NCBI GenBank assembly: GCA_032433765.1 | Contig: JAVIAB010000092.1 | Location: 69,120,995-69,184,994 of the forward strand | Origin: Megaustenia siamemsis | Lineage: Eukaryota > Mollusca > Gastropoda > Stylommatophora > Ariophantidae | Direction: 5' to 3' | Length of the DNA stretch: 64,000 bases | Part shown: positions 12,148 to 25,375 of the stretch, piece by piece | How positions within the stretch are numbered: the stretch's first letter is position 1 | Layout: every line of letters starts with the position of its first letter | Program-made: the position numbers and the translations under genes | Notes under the pieces: generated by a model | Databases searched by the model: none | The model's input: only the letters and a program-made list of their open reading frames with translations | Told to the model about the DNA's origin: nothing

Positions 12148-12544
12148 ATGGCTTGACAACGCTGTGGGTGATGCCAATACTATACACCAGTTGAAGTTTA
12201 TAAAAGGTTGTATCAGGCTACAGACATATTGAATGCCCCTTGCTACAAATATAAAACAAGTCACATTATCAACATGACATCAGAAATACAAAATTCTTTT
12301 TAAAAACAACAGTATGTACACTTTATAAAGAATGTTTTCACACAAGAAAAACATGACTGTTGTGTTATCAGTACCAGGAACTTACTACAGACACTGATTG
12401 GTCAAGTAGAATTCATTTTATTAGCATTTGATTTTGTTTGATGTACAAGCTGGACACAGACATGTGCGACTATTTTCTTTCACGTCATGTGATGTTTTAT
12501 GCATTCTAATTACATTGTATTTAATAAAGTTAAACTCTGATGTA
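12148..12544. other. Unassigned; possible plus-strand polyadenylation site
   Basis: AT-rich DNA with an AATAAA near 12522 on the plus strand. No exon was found upstream to go with it. Confidence 0.2.
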
Positions 12545-12739
12545 TGTACACTTTCTCAATCATGATGAATTTACTACATTCTAGTCATGATGCATTTATT
12601 ACCTCTAGTTGTGATGCAACTATTACATGCTAGTTGTGATGCCTCTATTACATCAAAGCAATGATGTGTATATTATATTATAGTCATGATGTATCCATTA
12701 CGTTCTAGTTGTCATATATTTATTACATTGTAGTTATGT

Positions 12740-12995
12740 CAAGAGAAGAAGGTGGTCATATGTTTGTCATGTGATGAGAAAAGACAACATGAAAATTTCA
12801 AAGTAAATGCTCAAATGAGAACTAGAGGGTAAGAAAGAAAAAGAGGCTGATTAGGAGAAACACTAAAAACGAATACTGAGGTGAGAAGCAACAAGAGTAG
12901 GCATTCTCACTGACTGAGATGGAGCAACTTACCCAGAATAAAGTTGTGTGGCGTGATACAATGTGGGCCCTGTGCAAATGTCTGACACTTGATAA
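12740..12995 (+). mobile_element. LINE 3' end fragment, family C-like
   Basis: Broken frames read RRRWSYVCHVMRKDN near 12755-12800 and VVWRDTMWALC near 12945-12975. These are the family C-type GHVMRRDN and WRDL positions at the C-terminus of LINE reverse transcriptases. Frameshifts and stops make it dead. Confidence 0.55.
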
Positions 12996-13057
12996 CAAAG
13001 ACCATCAGACACAAGAGTAGAGAATTTCTGCCATATGTGCCGTCTTCGACTCGATAG

Positions 13058-13168
13058 GACAATAGACAGACAGACAGACAGACAGACAGATAGATACACA
13101 GACAGACAGATAGATAGAAAGATACATAGACAGACAGACAGACAGACTAGAAAGATACATAGACAGAC
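13058..13168. repeat. GACA/GATA microsatellite
   Basis: Imperfect CAGA and TAGA units, with an AAAGATACATAGACAGACAG block occurring twice. It may have grown from the tail of the LINE fragment just upstream. Confidence 0.9.
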
Positions 13169-13689
13169 AGATAGTCATGATAAATCTATTACATTCTAAC
13201 CATGATGCATCTATTACATTCTGGTCATTATGCCACCTACAATACATGAGCACTATCATAATGAATTTACCAATATCCTAATCAAGATGTATTCATTACA
13301 TTATAGTCACCAAACAACTATTACATTCTAGCAATGATGCATATATGAAATTCTAGTGAAGATGAATTTTACAAAAACCTAATATAGATGTGTTCATCAA
13401 ATTTTAGTTATGAAGCACCTACAACACAAGGTGATACACATATTAATTAATAGTTGTGATCCATTCTATTAAAGATGAGGCATTCAAAGGATATCACTTC
13501 CTACTCCAAACATTCCATCTATGACATCCACATTTTGCTGCTCAATCGGCTGGTGATATAACTACAAACTGTGGCAACTTTCTGATCAGGACTGCTTCAG
13601 GCTTTAAAAAGCAGCGTGGCCTGGTGTGGTGCTGATCATATAACCGATATATGTGCCAACAAACATTTACAAATATGAGCACTAACAAC

Positions 13690-13880
13690 ATACTGAGGGA
13701 GATGTGATAACTCAGTGGTTAAAGACTTGCAAGAGATCAGGTTTGATCCCAGTTAATGTTTACCTAGCATTAAATGCTACCAGATTTCTTTTCTGGAAAA
13801 GTAGGATGGTCTGGCATGATCACTGTACTGTTGGTCATTATCCCAATATGCCCTCTTAAGACGTGAAGTTAAACATTATA
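13690..13880 (+). mobile_element. tRNA-derived SINE
   Basis: Plus-strand A-box-like ATAACTCAGTGGTTAAAG (from 13708) and B-box GGTTTGATCCCAG (13740-13752). The body has ATGGTCTGGCATGATCAC and AAGACGTGAAGTTAAAC. It has tRNA-like spacing but no acceptor stem. Confidence 0.65.
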
Positions 13881-16800
13881 CTGCCCATTACACCAATATG
13901 GACAAATTGTCTTCTTTATATTCATGATATAACCTTTTCTACACAGATTTGGTTAGTGAAATGATTTTCATACATTTATTCACTGCTTCATCAGTCAAAT
14001 CCAATATATGTTATATGCTGCCATATTTTCAGTAATAAACAGTTCTTTTCTTTCGAAACCAGGACACCAAAAAATATAATAATTGTAAATAAATAATTAG
14101 AGACATTAAATTGATCTATTGAAATTAGAGGTATTCTTATAGCTAACTACATGCATACCAAAACAAGAGAACCTTTGAATATTTTATACCATAAACATTA
14201 TTCAATTTCCCATATTAGTTTAATAATGATGTTGAGATTATTGAATATTAAAATAAAGATCATTAGTGTGATGCACATTCATGATACACTATTTACAAAA
14301 TGAGCTTTAAAGAAGCAATAAGCAGTTTAAAATTTGCCAACTTGCACTAGTCATGCACTTGTTAACAAAGAAAAGGAAACAAATGTATACACATCAGGGT
14401 ACTACCACCGGAGTGTCAAGCAAAGCTTTATGGGGTGGAGACATTTAGCAATCTCTATGCATCAATGACCTCAGCATATATCATTAAAATAAGCAGTTAT
14501 TTCATATAAAAATAATAAGCTTGCTCTGACTAGAGAATTTTTACAAGAAACTCTGCTAATGAGAAAATGATTCTTTTTAAAAGGCACAACAATATAAATA
14601 TATGAAAACATCAGTTCTTTTTGCACCAAATTTGGATATTCATCAACTTACTTTATTATCAATTTGTGTTCTGATAATTTCTCTTCAACAATGATCAAAA
14701 TAAGTCACCCAACTCATGTTTGTTGTTGTTTATATAATTCCTTTAACCTAAGGAAAATATCTTATTTTACTTTATGAGATTACAATATGACAAAATATAT
14801 ACATTGGTAGCTCTCTAAATATGCCTAAGGAAACCTTGGACACATACAAAAGTTTATACAAAGCGCTATTAACAGTGCAGTTGAATAAATGCAATAATGC
14901 TAATGTAATGTGTATTCTGCTCCAACATGTCCTTGTGTAATCATCCCATACTTTACAAGTTAAAAGATTCTACAAAATATAAAAAACACACAATATTTAA
15001 AAATAAGGGACAAATAATTTACACTGGATTTCAAGTTCTCTTAGATTTATTGTAAATGTCAACATAAAGCTTCTGATTTACTACACTTCATAAGAGTGAA
15101 ACCAGATTCACATATTGGTTACTGCAGTAACTTCTCATTCCTCAACTGAAAGAACAGGTCCCATGTAAATCTTTCTTGAAGGATGTTCCAAAATAGATAA
15201 CTTCATGGATTCTCCATTCTCAGTTACCATTTTTCATAGCTTCATTTTGCATGAAAAATAAACATTTCTGTCATGATAACTCTATGCTCCTTGTTCTTAT
15301 TCTGTATTCTCTCTCTTTTACCTGCTTCTGGTGAAATGATCTTTATTTGGATCCTTTACCCATACCTGCAAAAAAGCAAATATCATTATTTATATTTCTC
15401 ATTCCGTTATTTTTGTTAAAATGATTTATTAGCACTTTTGTTGTCCTTAATCCCTTACATATATCATTTTTAGTGACAAAGAATTGCCATATCCATGTCT
15501 CTCTGCACTGTACAATGGTTGTCAATCCTCAGCAGTTTCTATATGTTGTTTCGCCAAGCGTAATTTCTTATGCTGATTCTTCAACATTTTTAATGGCAAG
15601 TCTAGTAGCAGATGAACAAGGCACATTTATATGTTGCAAGATGTTACAACTTATCTCTTACATCTTTTGTCTCCTAGCTTTGACTTCATTTCATTTTCAT
15701 AAGGTGTACCATTTCTTAGGTTTGTTTGCAATTTTCTGCCATATTTACCCAGTCATTTTCACTAATAAAGAAGTCCCACAAGGATGTCTTAGACATTTTT
15801 TTGTATCTCACTCAAGGTCTACCTAGAGGCCTCATTCTCTCTATAAAGTCTTAACATAAAATGAATGAACTATAAGGCTGCCTTTAAAACTAGAACTTAT
15901 CTTAAACAACATTAGATATGCAGGGAAGATGGTTAACATAGGACACAATGATTAATCAGTATCTTAATGCTACAGGCTTTGACTTTACACACTGTAGATG
16001 ACTTGCACTCAGAAATGATCACGACTGAATATTTATTACTGTACAATAATACTGTAGAACAGATTAGGCGAGTGATAATATATGTACACAAAATAAAAGA
16101 AATCAGCGAAGTTATTCAAATGCAAGCTAAAGGAAAGTCTTAAAATGGCACCAATAGTACAGTACAATCAATAGTTAGCAATTGCAAAAACTGAGAAGGA
16201 ACAAAAGGCATACAATTGTTAGAGTAAAATAATATATTAAAATCAGCATGGAAACATCAGTTAAGAAAAATGTTATACAAAACAATACAAATAGTAAAAG
16301 TAATATTTGGATGAATATAGCAAAATGTGTGTATGTCAGTTTTTAAAAAATAAAGTTGAACACTAAAAAAGTTCCTTTTATAAGGTGTCATTATATTATT
16401 TTTTATTCTTATCAGAACTGGTCTCATTGAATGTTGGATAGTCCCATTAGTGTTACAATTCCTTTCAGCAGATGTAAAAGTGTCTGATATATTCTGTCCA
16501 CTATCTTCTATGCTCATTCAATCCAGTCCTTGTAACCATGTTTTGATTTCAATCTCTTTCAACTATAAGTTCATTGATTCTTGGGCCCATATTAAACTCT
16601 TATCACTGAGTAATCCACATCACATGTTCACCACTCCTAATTCATTATTACATCATAAGCTCCTTGTAAAATAACATGTCAGTAATTTCAACGTCCTGAT
16701 ATTTTGAATGCCCAGAAGAGTAGACCTATACACAAATTTGAAGTCAAAAAATCATCTATATATTTCTTCATCCACTTATTCAATAACAAATCACTTCAAT

Positions 16801-18060
16801 AATGAATAAAATGAGCCATGTGTAAATAAAATGAAAATTAACTGTATTAGCTAAGTTTCAATTTTCTAGATGCCATGTTTTCTTTGCATATATGGTCATG
16901 AGTAAAGCTTTTGTGAGAGAAAAAACATGACTTTTGCTGAGTATTCTGAATGATTCGTAAAAAAATGATAATTTAAGAACTATTGTTACATCCTGTACCA
17001 CTCTGGCTTGTATGGGCTATCACAGACCTCAACCATCTTTTCCTAGTACATGTATCACCTATTTGATCTGCTGTTGAATATCTTTATATGGTGTCAGACT
17101 ATAGAGAACTTTCACTTTAATTTTGTCTGCTCTTTTTTTCTCTTAACTGTACTGGTTGTGTCCCTTTTATCAATGCTAATAAACAAACATAGGTCTAACC
17201 ATACTATAAAATGAGATAAAGCAAAACACTAAAGTAGATATTTATGCATGAATGATTTTTTTTTAGCAGTTAAAGCTTGTAACAAAAAGATCAACAATTG
17301 GAAAGTATCAGTCACAGTGAGGAGGCATTCCAGGTGAATAGTCATCAAACAGTGATACATGCTGAATCTTGGATACCATAGTCTATACTAGCTATAATGA
17401 CTATCGTGACACATGCTGAGGGATACCATAGTCTAGTCTATACAGGCTACAGTGACTATTTTATTGTTGTTTGTTTTATCTCAAAGTGGCATTTTAAATC
17501 TAATCTTGGACATTTGGCAACGTTTCTGTGTGAAGATGAGCCTAGAACACCCCACTCATACTCAAAATTGATTTATTATGGAAAAGTTTCAATTTTGACA
17601 CCCCTCACACAAGCATTTTGTTTGTGTGCTAAAGTAAATATTCATGTATGAAATATATTTTAGTAGTTATTTCTCATAATTAAAACAATCAGAGACTGGA
17701 AAATCTAAGAGTTTCGGGGGATGCAATGTTCAATTTTTAACCACAAGAGTTTTAAATTTTAAGACACAACTTCTTCTAATCACTGTGAATGTATAATAGA
17801 AGTATGTGTACTTTATCTTTCTGGAAAGACATAAATGAGTAAATCATCTAAAGAATCAATGACACACAAAAAAACTGTGATTTGTGCTCAATAAAGCAAA
17901 ATAATAACTTATGAGTGAGAAAATCTGACTCCCAAGATCACATAAAAAATGGATGTGAAAACATGTCCATAAAAAAAAATTTGGTTTAAATAACTGCACA
18001 GTTTAAAATCAAAAAAGGTACCTATAGAGTCTTGAGGCGAATGGAAGATATAGTTTTAGT
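13881..18060. other. AT-rich intergenic DNA downstream of the tetraspanin
   Basis: About 4 kb with no coding segment, SINE box pair or tandem array recognised. A short local duplication is visible around 17330-17460 (CATAGTCTA with flanking words). Confidence 0.5.
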
Positions 18061-18074
18061 GCCCTATTTTAAAT

Positions 18075-18214
18075 GACCATCAATGGATGAATGTGGTCAG
18101 TATCACACCAGACTGCCCTACTTAACCAGAGAAAAGTTATTGTACCCATTTTCTTTTGGGAGGTTATATGAGCCCTGTAGTTGTGTCGGTTTGAATCAAA
18201 ATCTGTTGCCTTTT
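18075..18214 (-). mobile_element. Partial tRNA-SINE (same family as 7295-7672)
   Basis: Shares ATGTGGTCAGTAT, a TACCCATT block and a decayed B-box region (GTCGGTTTGAATC) with the copy at 7490-7613. The head is replaced by the tandem array that starts at 18215. Confidence 0.55.
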
Positions 18215-18562
18215 GGAATTGTATCTGGGCCCACTTTGTCAGTAGACAAGCAAGAATTATATCTGGGCCCACTTTGTTAGTAGACAAGCAGGAATTGTAT
18301 CTGGGCCCACTTTGTTAGTAGACAAGCAGGAATTGTATCTGGGCCCACTTTGTTAGTAGACAAGCAGGAATTGTATCTGGGCCCACTTTGTCAGTAGACA
18401 AGCAAGAATTGTATCTGGGCCCACTTTGTTAGTAGACAAGCAGGAATTATATCTGGGCCCACTTTGTTAGTAGACAAGCAGGAATTGTATCTGGGCCCAC
18501 TTTGTTAGTAGACAAGCAGGAATTGTATCTGGGCCCACTTTGTCAGTAGACAAGCAGGAATA
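18215..18562. repeat. Tandem array, 38-bp unit x about 9
   Basis: Units contain GGAATTGTATCTGGGCCCAC and TTTGTTAGTAGACAAGCA. It abuts a SINE fragment, so the founding unit probably came from the SINE junction. Confidence 0.95.
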
Positions 18563-21120
18563 TAGAATGATCTTTCAATAACATGCCAATTGTGTGAGCA
18601 ATACATCCCCAAACAGATTTTACAACATTTATCTATATGCGGTAGAATATGTTATTGGTACTGTTATTTTTTAATTTAACTGTTTGATACAGTAACACAT
18701 AAATATATGTTTTTAATAAACTTGCTGGGGAAACAAACAGTATAACAAAAATGAAGTAGGTGGCCTGAAATGGATTTCAAACTCTTATTAGTTGTGTCAA
18801 CTATATCACAAGACCAACATGAAATCATTGAACTGTGCTCAATCAATCTGGCACTTACAAAATAAAATTGACAACCAAGTTATTCACACACTCAATTTAA
18901 GTAGCTATGGCATTTTGTTCAGTGTAATCTAGGAATGATCTATTAACATAATTACTATTAAAACGGGAAGTTAATAGTCAGCTTCACTAATGATGCACAT
19001 TACCCACTCCTGCACTTAGTACAAATTCAATCTTCAAGGAAAAAAAAAAGATTGGGGTAGGATTACATTATTTGGAGAAATTCTTTATTAAAAAACAAAA
19101 GAAACATTTGACAAGAGCAAAATTTACCCCATAAAAAAAGTTAAATTTAAATGCTGTAAAGTAACAACCAAAACTCACTATATATATATTTTGATCTGGG
19201 TAACAGTTTTGCACATTATAATACACACATCAATTTCAGTTTAGGCATGTGAATGTATAATGCAAATATTTACATATATTTTACACTCCTTATAATTTTT
19301 CCATGCAAATGTTACATCGAAAGGACATTATAAATAGGTGGGTTTTTTTTACATCCATTTTACTTTCTGTAAAGTATATTTTAACACTGCTCTAGTGTGT
19401 ACCATCTCTCACAAGACTGGTTCTTTATTCATTAGTTCTTGTGCAAACCTCTGTATTTATTTACATATATAAACTTTGTAAAGCAAAAATATGTTATTCT
19501 TTAAAGACAAATGTTAAAAAATATATAGGATAAGTAATAAACAATAATAGACAAAAATAAATAGACGTACATGAAATGAACATATTAAAGCAATGTACTT
19601 TTTGCACAAAGATAAAGCAGCCCTGTCGCAGAGATGTTTGTAATTACATTTGTAAACATGTTTGCACAATTAAATTTGTTACAATTGAAATGTATATGGT
19701 TAAAGCATTTGGTAAAATTGTTCTTCAGAACATAAATTAAAATTAAGATATTCATAGAGAGAAACAATAGAAGTAAATATGCTGTAACCAGAGTTATAAG
19801 ATACTTAGAGACAACACGTGAAATAAAACTGTAATAACTATAACTTTAAGGTGATCAGTATTTTGATATATCTTCATTGTGCCCAAAACACTTAAATAAA
19901 TTCTGATTTTTTCAATATTTAAACATTTAAAACCACATTAAGAAATTATATTTTTGAAAAAAAAAATGTAATAACAATTTAAATGAAATGAAACTTTTAC
20001 TGTCAGACTATCACAGAAATATCTGTCCCCTTCTAGATCAATGTGGCACAATTACAATTACAAATAAAAATACTTATTTCAAAAATGTAAAAATTCAGTT
20101 ACCATGCAAAATATTTAATAAACTGCATTTGTAGATCAATCAAATTTGAATATACAAATTGAACACATTTTCTGTAAAATACATTTGTGCAAAATTCCTT
20201 GTTAAAATGTAATAGGGGATTTGTTTTGTTTGACTTCAGCTTCTATTTTCTGCTGCCTGTTTATTTCTTCTAAAATTGACATGATCTAAAGCTACATTTG
20301 AAACATTGCTACTGTATTTTAATGCTGCTCAATTCTATTTACTGAATATTTCTACTGCCTGATACATAAAACAGACTCATGGTAACATCTGGCCTCAGTT
20401 CCAATTGTTTCCACTCCATTCCAAATTGTTTCATTTCACCTCATAGCAACCTTAATTAAAAAAACAGCTTTTGTTTAATAAAGATTTTCATGGTTGTGCT
20501 GAGTCATTAAATAGCTTAAAAAACAAAAGAGAAAAGAAAAGAAGCAAAAGGTTATGAGCATAACTTAAAATATGCAATCTCTATTAAAGGTGATAAATAT
20601 ATGGATTATTGCAGTAAAATATAATAAAGGAATAAAACATAAGCAACAGGTTTAGAAAAAGTTTGCTTTATGTTTGGAAAGGAAACAATAATAGACAAAA
20701 ATTACAAGATCCACATTAGCATTAGAAAGATCAAAGAGCATTCTTCAGAGAAAACAAACCAATAAAAAAATAATCAACAGCTAATTTTTTTTTTTAAACC
20801 GACCATGAGATGTGAAATCACATGGAAAGAAATATGAGATCATGGGTTAAGCATCTGAGTAACCAACTGTCTTTTTTTCTACAAAATCTGTTCCTGATTT
20901 TATTTTACATTTTCTCTTGTTCCTTGCGCTGCTCTAGGATTAAAGTTATTATTGCATTCCTTAAATAAAGTGGCCATGTCACAAAAATTGTATTTTCAAT
21001 AATTCTATTACAAAAGTAATTTCAAAACTGAGTTTTCCAACCATATACTTAAATTAACTTGCATCAGTACTAAATATATTGTTAGATCATTAAAACATCA
21101 CACAGATTGTAACTTTTTTT
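18563..21120. other. AT-rich intergenic DNA, no gene seen
   Basis: Low-complexity A/T-rich sequence with only short frames. Nothing supportable was found on either strand. Confidence 0.5.
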
Positions 21121-21139
21121 TGTCAGTACCACTGTATAC

Positions 21140-21640
21140 AATGAGTCATCATCATTCCTTCTCTTATTATATCAGATGTGGTGGGGGTATTTTCTCCCCT
21201 CATTTCCAGTGTCAAGGCAGCTTTGAAGATTCTTGCTCTGGCTTGTCTTGTGGCTTCTTGGGTAGTCAACTTGTGTTGTAGCAAGGTATCTTAATATCAT
21301 CCAGCCATTTTATTTCCTTCCTGGTGGTCTATATTCATAGATTAACTTGGTGTATGCTCTGAGTTGTAACACATTTTCAGGCATTCTTTGGGAGAGGCTG
21401 AACCATTTCATTTGTTGTCTTTGTATAAAATGTAAGATTGGTTCAATGCCCAAACCTTGCCATATGTTCTAATTTTGTTGCCCATCTCTTAATTAATGAC
21501 ACTCCTGCCGCTCTCCTCAGACAACTTAATTCTGCAGTGGTCAGTTTACTCTTAGGATTTGCAAAAGTATCCATGTTTGACACTGATAGCACAGGATAAG
21601 TATAAATATACTCTGTATCAGGTTGGAGTTTAAAAGTAAC
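21140..21640 (-). mobile_element. Decayed LINE reverse-transcriptase C-terminus
   Basis: Minus-strand frames, broken by many stops, give a weak match to the region after the RT thumb: a segment like TTAELRCLRRAAG at about 21500-21550 and a downstream RKEIKWLDD. Heavily diverged. Confidence 0.4.
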
Positions 21641-21719
21641 TGCTTTATATTGTAAAATAAGTTATAATTGTCAAATGTTATGACTTTGAGTAAAAATAAT
21701 ATATAAAATAATGTCTGTA

Positions 21720-21965
21720 CAATGATCCATGGCTACCAGGGTCCCCATAGTGAGGGGAGAAAAGTATAGATTCACTGTTACCTGTCACACATCTCATAAG
21801 AGGCAACTAAGGAGGTTTGGAATCAACATCTGTGCAGTTGAGCAGGACATGAAGTGACCGTGTCAACATAATTTACCGATGAATTTTGGGAAATGCTGTG
21901 ACAAGTGCTGCAGCTGATATGGGAAATCATTGACTGTAGTGAGACTAGTTCCATGAATAGAACAG
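21720..21965 (+). repeat. Dispersed repeat family Q, copy 1
   Basis: Aligns over about 240 bp with 43570-43810: CCCCATAGTGAGGGGAGAA, a CACTGTTA-CTGTCA block, TTTGGA-TCA, and GAAACTAGTTCCATG-like ends. No pol III boxes or coding frame seen. Class unknown. Confidence 0.6.
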
Positions 21966-22429
21966 AATAAAAGAGAATAGAATAGGAAAGATTAGATAGA
22001 ATAGAACAGCCTGTACAATATTAGTTCTTTCAGAAATATTACTTTTTTTTTCTGTGGTTGAACATTTTTACATTTAAGAAAGTGTGTGTATATATCATAA
22101 AAATAATCAGAGTACACAATAAATATCAAGCAACAGCTATTTATACAACATTAACTTTCTTATTACAATTACATTCTCTCATTTAAACATTAAAGCTATA
22201 TTTTATCAAAACTTTAGCCAAAATAAACAAAATACACTTTTCACTAATTTAAGAAAATGCTTTTATCATATTCATGTCATGTCTTCTGACACTGAACTGT
22301 CCATTTTTTATTTTTTTAGCAGCAGTTTGCACTAAACTTTTTTTTTTTTTTTTTGCTAACAATTTTCCATTTTGCTTCAGATCTTTCCTTTCTGTCTTCC
22401 TCAATTTCTCTAGCTCCTGATCTTTTCTA

Positions 22430-23110
22430 TCTACCTATTGACCTTCTGAGCCGTAGCTGGCCATAGGGTGTGGACCCAAAAACTCCTTCTCTCATCTAAA
22501 TTTTTATTCTAGCAGTTTTCAATCCTCATTAAGATCTTTTATCAAATCTCGCCACTTGTCTCTGTTCTGTGCAAGCAGCTCTATCTCGTTGAGGTTGCTG
22601 ATTCCTGCTGCTCTTGCCTCTCTGGTCAATGTTCTTCTCAGTGTCTTTCTGGGTCTTCCTCTTTTCCTCTTACCTGTTGTTTCCCACATGAGGGCTTGCT
22701 TTGCTATTCAGCTATTCTCTTCTCATCACATGTCCAACATATGACCATCGCCTTTTCTTGATTACTGAAGATATTAGTGGTTGACTGGCAATTTCTCTAA
22801 TTTCCTCATGTTTTGAATTCGTTCCACACTATACCAAGTATTTTCCTTTTCCTTATTTATTTTCGAATGCGTTCAACTTTGTTTCTATGTCTCTTGTTGT
22901 TTTCCAGCTCTCACACGCATACGTATGGCTTGATAGTACATTTGATTTGAATAGTCTTAAGTTTTGTGTTTGTGCTGATGAGTTTTGATTTCCACAACTT
23001 TTAAAGGCTTCTGAAAGACACTGCTGCCTTAGCTATTCTGATTCTAATTTCTTTACTTGTATCCCCTTCTCGATCAATGTGACTTCCAAGCTAGATAAAG
23101 TGATTGATCT
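22430..23110 (-). mobile_element. LINE family C, 5'-truncated copy
   Basis: Minus strand aligns with the better copy at 42780-43380: reverse-transcriptase C-terminus with [14 protein letters not shown] and REARAAGI positions. It ends in a segment with ACGGCTCAGAAGGTCAATAG. Frame broken. Confidence 0.65.
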
Positions 23111-23224
23111 CTTCCATTGGTTTAATCAATCTTTTCTATCTTCCTCAATTTCTCTAGTTTCTGATCTTTTCTGTTATCTTCTTCTTCAGTGTTCACTCAT
23201 TAGGTGGGTGTGGATGCTCTGTGC

Positions 23225-23417
23225 TTGAACAACTGACATATCTGTCTTCAGAATGGATAGTTTTAATTGTTTGAACAACTGACATATCTGTCTTCAGAAT
23301 GGGTAGTTTTAATTGTTTGAACAACTGACATATCTGTCTTCAGAATGGGTAGTTTTAATTGTTTGAACAACTGACATATCTGTCTTCAGAATGGGTAGTT
23401 TTAATTGTTTGAACAAC
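23225..23417. repeat. Tandem array, 47-bp unit x about 4
   Basis: Units contain TTGAACAACTGACATATCTG and CTTCAGAATGGGTAGTTTTA; the copies are almost identical. Confidence 0.95.
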
Positions 23418-23539
23418 TTTAACAAAGACTGTGACCACTTTGGCCAATTTTTTTTAACATTTAGTTGCCAAGGATTTTTAACAGGCACACAGTACCTGAG
23501 AGGCTGCACATCAAATCTCATTACCCATAATATCTATCT

Positions 23540-23848
23540 ATTCTATTGATCTTTCGAGCCATAGCCGGCCCATAGGGCATAGATCCAGATACTCTTTCTC
23601 TTATCTAAATTTTTATTCTAGCAATTTTCAATCATTGTAAAGATCTTTTATCAAATCTCGTCATTTGTCTCTGTTTTGTGCAAGCAAGTCTATCTCATTG
23701 AGGATAGCCGATTCCAGCTGTTCTTGCCTCTCTGATCAATGTTGTTCTCAGTGTCTCTCTGCGTCGGCATCTTTTCCTCTTACCTGTTGTTTCCCACATG
23801 AGGGCTTGCTTTGTTATTTGGTTATTATCTCTCCTCATCACATGTGTA
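23540..23848 (-). mobile_element. LINE family C, short 3' fragment
   Basis: Same 3' end as 22430 and 42780 (ATAGCCGGCCCATAGGGC, then the GKRKRCRRR region). It is cut off at 23848, where a SINE begins. Confidence 0.65.
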
Positions 23849-24055
23849 TCAGGTCTACGTTTTATTAACAAAAGCATTTTTATAATAGCAGTTTCCTAAA
23901 CCTCTGATCAATGGTTCTATACCATAAAATCAGGGCAGGGTAAAACCATGGATTCGAGGAGAAAAACTTCTGCTGTCTGAGGTGGAATTTGAACCGATGA
24001 CCTTTTTGTCTAGATGCAGACATCTTGCCTTTAGATCACCCAATAAAACTTTTCT
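23849..24055 (-). mobile_element. tRNA-derived SINE
   Basis: Minus-strand A-box-like GTGATCTAAAGGCAAG (near 24030-24045) and B-box GGTTCAAATTCCACC (near 23983-23997), followed by a body shared with 6345-6430. Joined directly to a LINE fragment. Confidence 0.65.
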
Positions 24056-24266
24056 ATTGTAACAAAGTTTTCTAGTCATTTAAATTTATCTTAAAAATCC
24101 CATAATTCAGCTTGTCTTCTTCTACTTAAGTAACCATTACAATAAAATGAAAGTGTGGATACATAATCTATATATTAGTACTGTTAGCATTTTTTACAAG
24201 CATAATGTTAAATAATTAACAAATTGACAATAGTTAATAGAGTACAATAAATCAACAAATTAAAAT

Positions 24267-25375
24267 CATCATCATTGAGAGCCATTTTCACATCGAAGGT
24301 TGGCCACCATGGAGCATCATTCCACTCTGTCTCTTGCTTTGATAGTGCAAGTTGTCACAGGTTGACTTGTCCATCTTTTGATGTTACTCGTCCATGTTAG
24401 TCTCGGTTTGCCTCTCTTACCTTGTATTTTCCCTTCCAAGATTACTTTTAGTATGGCTGCTGTGCCTTTTAATATGCCCCAAAAATCACATTAGTCTTGT
24501 TTGAATTGTCTTTAGTAGTTCTCTTTCCATAGTTAGTTGTTTTAAGAGTCCATCATTTGTTTGCATTTCTTTCCATCCAATTCTTCCTATTCTTCTATAA
24601 ATCCACATTTCCAAGGCTTCAATTTTCTGTTCTGTTTTCTTCATGTTCATGTTTCTGCACATTACAGAAGTGTTGAGAAGATATAACATTTTGCTATTTT
24701 TAGTTTTAGCCCTGGTGTTATTTTTCTTCATGTCAGTATATTTTTCAAGGCATTAAAATTGTTTTTTTGTCATATCTATTCTTTTGTTGATTTCTGTTTT
24801 ACATTTTCCAAAATTTATTGCAGTTGCCTCCAAGCTAAATGTAGTTGTGAACTTTCTCCAGGTCTATTCCTTCAACTTTGATATTCACTTGTAGGTTTTG
24901 AGTATTTTCTTTGTTTATGATCATAGAATTAGTCTTTTTGATATTCATATCTAGTCCATATTTTTTGCTTGTCATGTTTATTTCATTAAGTAATTGTTGT
25001 AGATCTTTAGGATTTTCTGCTAGTAATACAGTATCATCAGCATATCTTAGGTTATTGATTATCTTCCCATTGTTTAGGCCTACCATCTCTGTGATGTTTT
25101 TAAAGATTTGCTCAGTGTATAGATTGAACAAGGTTGGTGATAGGATGCATCCATGTCTTACTCTTATTTTTATATCAATAGATGTAGAGTTCTCTTTGTT
25201 CTATTTTATTATTGCTGTTTGCTCCCAGTATGAATTACTTATTAGCAGCATACCTGTATCATCTAGATGTATATCTTTTAGGAAGTCAATAAGCTGTTTG
25301 TGGTGTATTCTATCAAAAGCTTTGGTGTATTCTTTGAAGCAGGCATATATTGATTTGTTTACTTCTGTGTACTTT
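24267..25375 (-). mobile_element. LINE family D, 5'-truncated copy with 10-bp target-site duplication
   Basis: AAATTAAAAT flanks it at 24257-24266 and 25376-25385. On the minus strand it encodes the RT palm with YADDTVLLAENPKDLQQLL (near 25010-25060), then [14 protein letters not shown] near 24590. It ends in CATCATCATT-type (ATGATG) tail DNA. Frameshifts and stops are present. It lies downstream of the tetraspanin. Confidence 0.8.

Larger units (their letters stand above)
12545..13460. repeat. Degenerate minisatellite of about 30 bp, split by a LINE tail
   Basis: Loose copies of TTCTAGTCATGATGCA and TTATTACAT occupy 12545-12738 and 13172-13450. Between them sit a LINE 3' fragment and a GACA/GATA tract, so the array predates the insertion. 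Confidence 0.65.

Noticed and set aside
12522..12527. Plus-strand polyadenylation signal marking a gene end
   Set aside because: No coding exon could be found upstream on the plus strand, and AATAAA is frequent by chance here.
15473..15826. 117-codon frame in the 3' flank
   Set aside because: AT-rich with hydrophobic runs, no domain and no homologous copy in the window.
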